A DNA stretch of 6,382 bases. Source: Bdellovibrionales bacterium. GTDB taxonomy: Bacteria > Bdellovibrionota > Bdellovibrionia > Bdellovibrionales > UBA1609. This document shows positions 1-5,412 of the stretch, in pieces. How positions within the stretch are numbered: the first letter of the stretch is position 1; each line of letters begins with the position of its first letter. Location of the stretch: positions 1-6,382 of the forward strand of contig JAGRAA010000445.1 of the NCBI GenBank assembly GCA_020435185.1. The letters run 5' to 3'. Under the pieces are notes generated by a model. That model saw nothing but the letters and a program-made list of their open reading frames with translations, did not search any database and was not told where the DNA came from. The position numbers and the translations under genes are program-made.

Positions 1-179
1 CCCATGAACACTCTCCTGCGCAAAGGGCGGGAGTTGAAAAAAAGATATTGAGTTTTAGGGAATTCTTCAAGGAGCGCACGACTCTCCATCAAGTAGATCT
101 TAGTAAAAACTGGGAGGATTTTGTTAAAAGAAGAGACCCTCTTTCTAGAAGAGTCATTCAGGGCTACAAAGGAATTTGA
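1..179 (+). CDS. 3' end of an unidentified protein gene (58 complete codons)
   Basis: An open frame enters from the left edge (first complete codon at 3-5) and ends at TGA 177-179. It encodes 58 residues starting HEHSPAQRAGVEKK and ending RRVIQGYKGI. The residue mix is that of a soluble, charged protein tail: Lys/Arg/Glu-rich, with two aromatic-containing helices (around ILSFREFF and NWEDFVKRR). No in-frame ATG lies inside the window, so the gene must begin upstream. I do not recognise the family. The other frames here are broken by stops, and the gene runs head-on toward maf. No convincing terminator follows it in the 121-bp gap; the nearest plus-strand terminator-like hairpin is at 756-793. 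A 58-codon opening could still be chance, so confidence is moderate. Confidence 0.5.
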   Translation, partial: HEHSPAQRAGVEKKILSFREFFKERTTLHQVDLSKNWEDFVKRRDPLSRRVIQGYKGI

Positions 180-262
180 TTCTTCCCATTAATCCCAACT
201 AAGACTCAATGAAGATTCCAAATACTACAGAAATACACCCTCCATCTCACTTCAAAGAATAG

Positions 263-301
263 GCTGAAGATCTCCATACATACTTCGAGGCTCTCTTCAG
301 C
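263..301 (-). terminator. Weak hairpin just after the maf stop codon (possible terminator)
   Basis: An 8-bp perfect inverted repeat, GCTGAAGA (263-270) and TCTTCAGC (294-301), flanks a 23-nt loop and touches the last base of the maf stop codon. On the minus strand it is followed by CTATTCTTTG, which is only moderately T-rich. The long loop and poor tail make it a weak intrinsic terminator at best. Nothing else is evident in the 180-300 gap. Confidence 0.22.
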
Positions 302-897
302 TACTCTTCCGGGCGCACAATATTCCAATAATCATAATTGAACTCGTCTAAAAATGAAAAAAGCTTTAGAATAGGCAGTCCTTGTATCGACGAAAAGTCT
401 TCGGACTGAATAGATTGCATTAACAACAGACCTTTCGATTCTATTTTGTAGCTGCCTGCGCAGTCCAAGGGGTTGTCCAATTCAATATATTTGTGAATTT
501 GTGTTTTATTTAAAGGTTTCAACTGGAGTTGAGTAATATCCGTATGTATTTTTACTTCATTTTTATAGAGAGCACAAATCGAGGTCATTAAGGAATGCGT
601 CTTTCCAGATAAGAGACGGAGTTGTTCGAGGGCCTTATCTGGAGATCCTGGTTTACCATAAATTTTGCCTTTAAATTCTAACAGCTGGTCACTTCCTATG
701 ATAATGTGGTCAGGATATTGAGTTTTTAGGCTTTCTGCTTTTTTAACAGCTAACAACTGGACTAGCTCCTGTGGAGCTAGTCCAGTGTTTTTTAGAGACT
801 CCTCGTCAAAGAGAGGAGATGCTTGATCAAATTGGAGTCCTAAATTTTCAAGTTGCAGCTTTCTATAGGGAGAGCTACTAGCTAGGAGGATTTTCAT
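301..897 (-). CDS. maf: Maf family nucleotide pyrophosphatase, YceF type (7-methyl-GTP pyrophosphatase)
   Basis: This is a cytoplasmic house-cleaning enzyme of the Maf/HAM1 fold that hydrolyses non-canonical NTPs to NMP and pyrophosphate. From the chosen start (198 residues) the motifs are: N-terminal LLASSSPYRK (about 4-13), equivalent to the Maf nucleotide-binding S-x-S-P-R-R segment; YPDHIIIGSDQ (61-71) with the catalytic-region Asp70; GKPG (81-84); LSGKTHS (96-102); NPLDCAGSYK (142-151); and IQGLP (171-175). The GSDQ and PLxCAGS-[FY]-K patterns match my memory of E. coli YceF (m7GTP-specific) better than MafB/YhdE (dTTP/UTP), so the YceF subgroup is preferred. The length is normal for the family. 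An in-frame ATG at 913-915 would add six residues (MKARDF), but ATG 895-897 has the better ribosome-binding site and begins exactly where the family does. The gene is divergent from lgt and carries a striking internal hairpin at 756-786. Confidence 0.93.
   Translation of the reverse strand: MKILLASSSPYRKLQLENLGLQFDQASPLFDEESLKNTGLAPQELVQLLAVKKAESLKTQYPDHIIIGSDQLLEFKGKIYGKPGSPDKALEQLRLLSGKTHSLMTSICALYKNEVKIHTDITQLQLKPLNKTQIHKYIELDNPLDCAGSYKIESKGLLLMQSIQSEDFSSIQGLPILKLFSFLDEFNYDYWNIVRPEE
756..793 (+). terminator. Perfect 14-bp hairpin plus T6 tract inside maf, oriented as a plus-strand intrinsic terminator
   Basis: The arm ACTGGACTAGCTCC (756-769) and its exact reverse complement GGAGCTAGTCCAGT (773-786) flank a 3-nt loop, TGT. 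A G and then six T residues (788-793) follow on the plus strand. That is the textbook layout of a Rho-independent terminator, with 8 G/C pairs of 14. It lies within maf coding DNA (residues about 38-47 of the 198-residue form, TGLAPQELVQ) but antisense to it. On the maf mRNA strand the hairpin is followed by TGTTAGCTG, not a T-run, so it should not terminate maf itself. It could stop antisense read-through coming from the left-edge gene and insulate lgt. The structure is certain; the function is inferred. Confidence 0.6.
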
Positions 898-901
898 AAA
901 G

Positions 902-907
902 TCCCTT
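902..907 (-). promoter_or_regulatory. Ribosome-binding site that decides the maf start
   Basis: Read on the minus strand, AAGGGA lies 4 nt before the ATG at 897-895. The alternative upstream ATG (915-913) is preceded by AATCTACACC, with no purine-rich Shine-Dalgarno match. This, together with the usual family N-terminus (MKILLASSSP), favours the downstream start. Confidence 0.55.
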
Positions 908-934
908 GCTTTCATGGTGTAGATTTTGTTTAAT
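906..934 (+). promoter_or_regulatory. Candidate sigma70-type promoter for lgt
   Basis: TTGCTT (906-911, 3/6 match to TTGACA), a 17-nt spacer and TTTAAT (929-934, 5/6 match to TATAAT) would place transcription start near 941, about 25 nt before the lgt ATG. The lgt ribosome-binding site AAGGAAA follows at 954-960, 6 nt before the start. The -35 half overlaps the maf ribosome-binding site on the other strand. The match is moderate and unproven. I found no comparably good minus-strand promoter for maf in this gap. Confidence 0.35.
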
Positions 935-966
935 AACTTCGGGCATTAGTAAAAAGGAAAACAGCT

Positions 967-2067
967 ATGAAATCAAGTTTTGTGCATCATTTTGACCCCT
1001 TTGCTATTGAATTTACTTGGTCTCCTTTGGTGAGTATTTTTGGAGAAGGAGTTGGTATTCGATGGTATGGATTGGCTTATCTCACAGGATTTTTATGTGC
1101 TTACTTGGTTGTTCTCTATATGGCCAAAAAAGGAACCATTGAGTTAAAACCCGAAAAGGTTGGCGATTTTATCACCTATGGAGCTATTGGAACCATGGTT
1201 GGGGGGCGATTAGGTTATGCCTTTTTTTATGCTCCCGAATTACTCTGGACTATCCACGCAAAATTCCCTTATTGGGGCGTCTTAGAGGTTCATAAAGGAG
1301 GGATGGCTAGCCATGGGGGAATTCTTGGCATCGTAGTGGCCTGCTTTCTTTATGCAAAAGTTAATAAATTAAACCCACTTCAGTTAATTGATTTGACCAG
1401 CTTAATGGGAGGAGTTGGGATATTTTTCGGTCGAATGGCGAACTTTGTAAATGGAGAGTTGTTTGGCCGGGTCTGTGATGAGGGTTATCGATGGGCTGTG
1501 AAATTTCCCACAGAAATGTACTACTGGGCTTCTTACAAGGTAGATAAATTAAAGTCTTTAGAGCCAGCGGCTATGTTTATTGGTAAAGTAAAAAACGGCT
1601 CTCAAGAGATTATTGTTGATCATGACAAATGGAGTTATTGGGTAGATAGGTATCAATTTGGAGGGTTGAGTAAGGCGAGCGTAGATTACGTGATCCACAA
1701 ATCAGAAGTTATGGTCCAAGCCGGTAATCAAGAAATGATTAACATCATGGCCCAGGTTTTATCTCCAAGATATCCATCACAGATTTTTCAAGGTCTCTTA
1801 GAGGGGCTTTGCGTATTTGTACTCCTTTCTCTTTTCTGGATGAAGCCTCGTAAGCCAGGTATGATCACTGCTGCGTTTGGTTTTTTGTATTCTCTAGCTA
1901 GAATTTTAGGAGAACAGTACCGTATGCCAGATGCATTTATTGGGTTCGAGTTATTTGGGTTAACGCGAGGTCAGTGGCTGAGTTTTGGTTTGTTGGGAAT
2001 CGCAGTTGTATTTTTTATTATTGCTTGGAAATCTAAATCTCAGCCAAGCGGTGGTTTTTCGAAATGA
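967..2067 (+). CDS. lgt: Prolipoprotein diacylglyceryl transferase (Lgt), long form
   Basis: This inner-membrane enzyme moves diacylglyceryl from phosphatidylglycerol to the lipobox Cys of prelipoproteins, the first step of lipoprotein maturation before LspA and Lnt. All key motifs are present: IRWYGLAYLTGF (31-42; Tyr34 = E. coli Tyr26), GGRLGYAFFY (79-88), GGMASHGG (111-118; His116 = His103), the Lgt signature GRMANFVNGELFGR (155-168; Arg156 = Arg143, Asn159 = Asn146), PRYPSQ (267-272), and LARILGEQYRMPD (310-322; Arg312 = Arg239). GLTRGQWLS (331-339) leads into the last membrane span. Several hydrophobic spans are visible, as in the usual seven-span topology. At 366 residues it is longer than the roughly 260-300 typical of the family. 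The extra length lies between residues 169 and 266, where E. coli has about 40 residues and this protein about 100. ATG 967 has the ribosome-binding site AAGGAAA 6 nt upstream. The gene converges on the kinase gene with a 5-bp gap. Confidence 0.97.
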   Translation: MKSSFVHHFDPFAIEFTWSPLVSIFGEGVGIRWYGLAYLTGFLCAYLVVLYMAKKGTIELKPEKVGDFITYGAIGTMVGGRLGYAFFYAPELLWTIHAKFPYWGVLEVHKGGMASHGGILGIVVACFLYAKVNKLNPLQLIDLTSLMGGVGIFFGRMANFVNGELFGRVCDEGYRWAVKFPTEMYYWASYKVDKLKSLEPAAMFIGKVKNGSQEIIVDHDKWSYWVDRYQFGGLSKASVDYVIHKSEVMVQAGNQEMINIMAQVLSPRYPSQIFQGLLEGLCVFVLLSLFWMKPRKPGMITAAFGFLYSLARILGEQYRMPDAFIGFELFGLTRGQWLSFGLLGIAVVFFIIAWKSKSQPSGGFSK

Positions 2068-2072
2068 GAGAG

Positions 2073-4115
2073 TCAGTCTATAATAAAATGACGCGTAGCC
2101 GACCATTCGGATTCCAACTCCTCTTCTCCTACAGCCTTTACTCTCCAGCTATAACGACCTTTTGTTAGTGGTAGAGTGAGAATAATTTGATTTTCATTTA
2201 GCTTACTTTCTTTTATTACTTTCTTATTTTTATCTAGAACTTGAAAAGTATATCGTAAAGTATGTTGAGTTTTATTCCAGCGACATACTATGGGTGTGAT
2301 CATGGTGCCTTGACTTGGAACAATAGTATTATCGGAAGGAACAAGTAAGCGAGGCGAGAGTAATGGTTTAGAAAGCGAAATTTCCACTGTGCTGGGTTTT
2401 GAGGGTAAAGAAGAAGGGTTTCTACTTGAATCTAATGCTGTGACTGTAGCTTTAAATTTTGAGGGTTTATCCATCGAAAGCTTCAATAGAGGCTTATTTG
2501 AATAATAAATAGTTTTTTCTAGAACTCCTTTCAAGGGAGTTAGTTGTATTAGATATTCTTGAGCGAGTGGGGATGATAGCCATTCAATGTCTATTCCATG
2601 CTTCTTGATTACAGGCGTTAATTTAATATTGATCTTGTTTTTTAATATTTTAGGTCGAGGGAGAAGAACTTTTAATAGTCCTACTTGACTATATCCACTA
2701 GGAGGTGAGTTTTTATTAATCGCTTCAACTCTCCAATAGAATATCCCTGGTGTTAACTTTTTCCATATATACGTGGTGGACAATATTTTTTCTTGAAAAA
2801 TTATTTTCTTAAATGATGAATTTGATGATATTTGTAGTTTATAAAAATCGGCATTGGCTACGCTACGCCATTTAAATTCAGGAAATGATATTAGAGGGGG
2901 GATGTTTGATGCAAGCTCTCTTTGAGAATAACTAGGTTTGAGTTTCATAGTAAAAGTAAACTTTGGTTTTAAGAGAATTGGCTTTTTTAAGAGTATGCGT
3001 TCAGCTACAGAGTTTATGGTCGATTTTAAAGATGTGTCTTCTGCGGATTGTAAAGTTGTTTGAGTCGAAGAATGTTCTGGTATGGTCTTAGGATTTATCT
3101 CAGACTTGTCGACTTTTTCCTGAGCATAGTTGTCTTCATTGGTTATAGTTTTATTAGAAACTTCCTGAGATATCTTAAAAACTTGTTGATTGAGCAAAAA
3201 AAATATAAAAATAATAACGAATAAAAATGATGAAAAATATAAAATAGAATTTAAAAATGAAATAGAATCTTTAGTCTGTTCTTGCTTTAAATCACTAATG
3301 ATATCATCTATGTTTTTATACCTTTCTTCGGTATCTTTATGGCACATTTTTAAAATGATGGATTTTATGTCCTCAGAAATGATCAAGTTTTTATAGCTGG
3401 GGAAAGTAAGATTTTCATTTAAAATACTCTCTATAACTTCCTTGCGCTTTGTTGCAAAAAAAGGGTTTTTTCCTGTGAGCAGTTTATAAAATAAAATTCC
3501 TAAACTCCATATGTCGGATTGGACTGTTGCATGATTTTTTGTTATTAACTCTGGAGATAAATAGAGAATACTTCCTAAAAGATTTTCTCCAATAGCAGTC
3601 TCATTAAAATTTTCTGATGCAAATTCGGCAATTCCGAAATCAACAATCTTAATTTTATTTTCTTTTGTAACCATGATATTTTTTGGTTTAAGATCTCGAT
3701 GAATAATATTTTGTTGATGAAGAATTCTTACACCCAATAATATTTTATAAAAAATATTCAAAGCTACTTTTGTGGTAGGTAATTTTTTTTTGATAACTTT
3801 ATCCAAGGATTCGCCATCAATATACTCCATAGCAATGTAGTGGACGCCTTCTTGTTCACCTAGTTGATAGATTGTTACGATATTGGGATGATTGATTTGG
3901 GCTAGAGCACGTCCTTCGCTAAAGAACTGTTCAATAACTAGAGCACTATTTAGCATTTCAGGAGAAATTATTTTTAAAGCAACCTTACGTTGGAGGTGAT
4001 TTTCGTAGGCTTCATAGACCTCTCCCATGCCTCCCTTCCCCATAAGACGCATAATTTTATAGGGCCCGATGAAAGAGCCGATTTCTAGACGTTGGTCTGT
4101 GCCTGATAACTTCAT
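2073..4115 (-). CDS. Transmembrane Ser/Thr protein kinase with periplasmic Fn3/Ig-like repeats
   Basis: Residues about 19-277 form a complete PknB-type (Hanks) kinase: glycine loop GKGGMGEV (26-33), VALK with Lys48, helix-C Glu67, HRDLKPKNI (139-147; catalytic Asp141), DFG (159-161), SPE in place of APE (187-189), DIWSLG (201-206), and the conserved Arg in DTEERY (261-266). It is an RD kinase and appears catalytically intact. A strongly hydrophobic span (about 288-309) follows, then a Ser/Thr/Glu-rich linker (about 315-380). Three beta-rich units come next (about 403-486, 497-581, 584-680), with the recurring pattern W / YxLQ / Y-x-WRVxA, as in FYWRVEA (459-465) and RYSWRVKA (654-661). They resemble Fn3/Ig-like domains; there are no PASTA repeats. 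The predicted topology is kinase in the cytoplasm and repeats in the periplasm. ATG 4113-4115 is the only sensible start because an in-frame TAG lies two codons upstream, yet no clear Shine-Dalgarno precedes it. Substrates are unknown. The gene is divergent from the OM protein gene. Confidence 0.92.
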   Translation of the reverse strand: MKLSGTDQRLEIGSFIGPYKIMRLMGKGGMGEVYEAYENHLQRKVALKIISPEMLNSALVIEQFFSEGRALAQINHPNIVTIYQLGEQEGVHYIAMEYIDGESLDKVIKKKLPTTKVALNIFYKILLGVRILHQQNIIHRDLKPKNIMVTKENKIKIVDFGIAEFASENFNETAIGENLLGSILYLSPELITKNHATVQSDIWSLGILFYKLLTGKNPFFATKRKEVIESILNENLTFPSYKNLIISEDIKSIILKMCHKDTEERYKNIDDIISDLKQEQTKDSISFLNSILYFSSFLFVIIFIFFLLNQQVFKISQEVSNKTITNEDNYAQEKVDKSEINPKTIPEHSSTQTTLQSAEDTSLKSTINSVAERILLKKPILLKPKFTFTMKLKPSYSQRELASNIPPLISFPEFKWRSVANADFYKLQISSNSSFKKIIFQEKILSTTYIWKKLTPGIFYWRVEAINKNSPPSGYSQVGLLKVLLPRPKILKNKINIKLTPVIKKHGIDIEWLSSPLAQEYLIQLTPLKGVLEKTIYYSNKPLLKLSMDKPSKFKATVTALDSSRNPSSLPSKPSTVEISLSKPLLSPRLLVPSDNTIVPSQGTMITPIVCRWNKTQHTLRYTFQVLDKNKKVIKESKLNENQIILTLPLTKGRYSWRVKAVGEEELESEWSATRHFIID

Positions 4116-4146
4116 TCGCTATAAATATCGGAATTCTTAATTAAAA

Positions 4147-4174
4147 ACTAAATAAGTGTGATACTATTTGTTAA
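4147..4174 (-). promoter_or_regulatory. Candidate promoter of the kinase gene
   Basis: Read on the minus strand, TTAACA (4174-4169, 5/6 match to TTGACA), a 16-nt spacer and TTTAGT (4152-4147, 4/6 match to TATAAT) would start transcription near 4140, about 25 nt before the kinase ATG. It overlaps the plus-strand -10 candidate at 4159-4167. In DNA this AT-rich such matches arise easily, so confidence is low. Confidence 0.3.
4159..4167 (+). promoter_or_regulatory. Candidate extended -10 promoter for the secreted barrel gene
   Basis: TGATACTAT is an extended -10 element: TG, one base, then TACTAT with 4/6 match to TATAAT. No good -35 lies 16-18 nt upstream, which extended -10 promoters can tolerate. 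Transcription would start near 4174, leaving a leader of about 60 nt that contains the inverted repeat at 4199-4219. Confidence 0.3.
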
Positions 4175-4198
4175 GTTTTTAAGAGAGATGAGTTGGTC

Positions 4199-4219
4199 AA
4201 ATATTTTTAGAAAATATTT
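4199..4219. repeat. Perfect 9-bp inverted repeat in the divergent intergenic region
   Basis: AAATATTTT (4199-4207) and AAAATATTT (4211-4219) are exact reverse complements around a 3-nt centre, TAG. The element ends 6 nt before the GGA of the presumed ribosome-binding site (4226-4228) and 15 nt before the GTG start at 4235. It could be an operator for a dimeric regulator or an RNA hairpin near the ribosome-binding site. All pairs are A-T, so an RNA stem would be weak. Confidence 0.45.
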
Positions 4220-4234
4220 ATTTTTGGACAAAGA

Positions 4235-5401
4235 GTGAGTCGTTATTTATTTTTTATATTGCTGGTTATATATGTCTTTTTTGGGTCCAATGCCTTTAGT
4301 CAAGTAAAGTGGTATGAGCCAAAACTTAAGCCTAGTAAGTCAACAGGAATATCTTATGTGCTGCTCATTGGCAAAGTAGAGCCTAAAGTATCTGTAGAAG
4401 TGAATAACTCTAGTTTAATTACTATACAGTATGCTCAAGAAGAGCAAAAGGTAGGTCCAAGAATTTTAAAGCGCAAAATAAAAGTTAATTCAAAGGGTTT
4501 TTTTAAAATCCCGTTGAAGGTTCCTTATGGATTGTATCAACTTACTATTAATTTGAGAGAGAAAAAAAAACAGCCGAAGCCAATTTTAATTACAATGAGA
4601 GTTGATAATGAGTCTGTTAACTTAAATGTTAAAGTTATTCGAAAAACTAAAATTCTTAGAATTAAAGAGGGACAAAAAAAAGTATATAGCTTGGGGTTGG
4701 GTCTTTCTGGTTTTTATGGCTCGGAGACGAGTTTATCTTCGGAAATAGGTGAGTACTCTTTAAAAAAAACTGATTTACTAGCCCCTTCATTTTTATTTTA
4801 TCAAAAACTAAAATTTTGGAAATGGGGCTTGAATTTTATACAAGCTAACTTAAGATTTAGTGATTCCATTCTAGATAAAGAACCCGACAAGAAGAATAGT
4901 ACATATCAGAATTTATCTTTTGGAACACAATTTAGATTTAATGAAAAATCAAACTTTTGGTTTTCATCTATGCTAGATTTAACGAATAGACCAATTCTAT
5001 TTTTTGATGTCAATTCGTTGCCAAAGATTACTCAGGTAAAAGTATATAGACTTACTTTTGGTTCATCTTATCTTTATGAAAAAAAAGATTTTAGTATCGA
5101 TTTTGGTTTGAATATAAAGTTTCCTGTGGCAGTAAAAGTAGATTCAGGTGAGATTGTACATGGTTCGAATCTGACATTTGCATTAGATTCTAATTATAAC
5201 TTTAAGATAAATAATAATTTTTACATGAACCTTGGATTCAGTTTTGAGCAAGACAAATATTCAGTAGAATATAAAAATTTGTCTAATTTAATAGAATCAC
5301 AAGAAGAGGAGACACAATTGTCTAGTTTCTTAAGTATTATGATGATTTATAGATGGGAAAAAATTGAAAAACCTTCGTTATTAAAGAAAAAGAAGAACTA
5401 A
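4235..5401 (+). CDS. Secreted protein with N-terminal Ig-like domain and predicted outer-membrane beta-barrel
   Basis: I do not recognise a named family; the description is architectural. Residues 1-22 are a Sec signal peptide with a long hydrophobic core (YLFFILLVIYVFFG) and likely cleavage in NAFS|Q after Ser22. Residues about 39-135 read like a bacterial Ig-like domain of the glucodextranase-B type: LIGKVEPKVSVEVNN, then NSKGFFKIPLKVPYG and YQLTINL. Residues about 150-376 show alternating hydrophobic/polar, aromatic-rich strands separated by charged turns (for example 150-163, 197-209, 224-236, 239-251, 268-284, 286-302, 311-326, 329-344, 362-376). This suggests an outer-membrane barrel of roughly 8-12 strands. 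The end is KKKK-N, not the usual terminal Phe. The start is GTG 4235-4237, with GGA 6 nt upstream; an in-frame TAG at 4208-4210 and the absence of any ATG exclude a longer form. The gene is divergent from the kinase gene, and its stop is 11 bp from that of the FG-GAP gene. Confidence 0.8.
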   Translation: MSRYLFFILLVIYVFFGSNAFSQVKWYEPKLKPSKSTGISYVLLIGKVEPKVSVEVNNSSLITIQYAQEEQKVGPRILKRKIKVNSKGFFKIPLKVPYGLYQLTINLREKKKQPKPILITMRVDNESVNLNVKVIRKTKILRIKEGQKKVYSLGLGLSGFYGSETSLSSEIGEYSLKKTDLLAPSFLFYQKLKFWKWGLNFIQANLRFSDSILDKEPDKKNSTYQNLSFGTQFRFNEKSNFWFSSMLDLTNRPILFFDVNSLPKITQVKVYRLTFGSSYLYEKKDFSIDFGLNIKFPVAVKVDSGEIVHGSNLTFALDSNYNFKINNNFYMNLGFSFEQDKYSVEYKNLSNLIESQEEETQLSSFLSIMMIYRWEKIEKPSLLKKKKN

Positions 5402-5412
5402 GACATTAATTT

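Noticed and set aside
913..915. Upstream ATG as the maf start
   Set aside because: It adds only MKARDF, has no Shine-Dalgarno, and starts before the usual Maf N-terminus. The ATG at 897-895 has AAGGGA at proper spacing.
1303..1314. 12-bp palindrome ATGGCTAGCCAT in lgt
   Set aside because: It falls exactly on the codons for the conserved MASH of the catalytic motif, so coding constraint explains it. No flanking signal suggests regulation.
2523..2541. Inverted repeat AACTCC...GGAGTT within the kinase gene
   Set aside because: It is only 6 bp with a 7-nt loop and no T-tract on either side, consistent with chance in coding DNA.
3190..3396. 68-codon plus-strand open frame inside the kinase gene
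   Set aside because: It is antisense to the kinase membrane-span region, has low-complexity Lys/Ile/Ser content, and lacks a ribosome-binding site or recognisable domain. It is a shadow of AT-rich coding DNA.
4195..4200. Minus-strand TTGACC as a -35 box for the kinase
   Set aside because: It is a 5/6 match, but hexamers 16-18 nt downstream match TATAAT at only 1-2 positions. TTAACA/TTTAGT further down is better.
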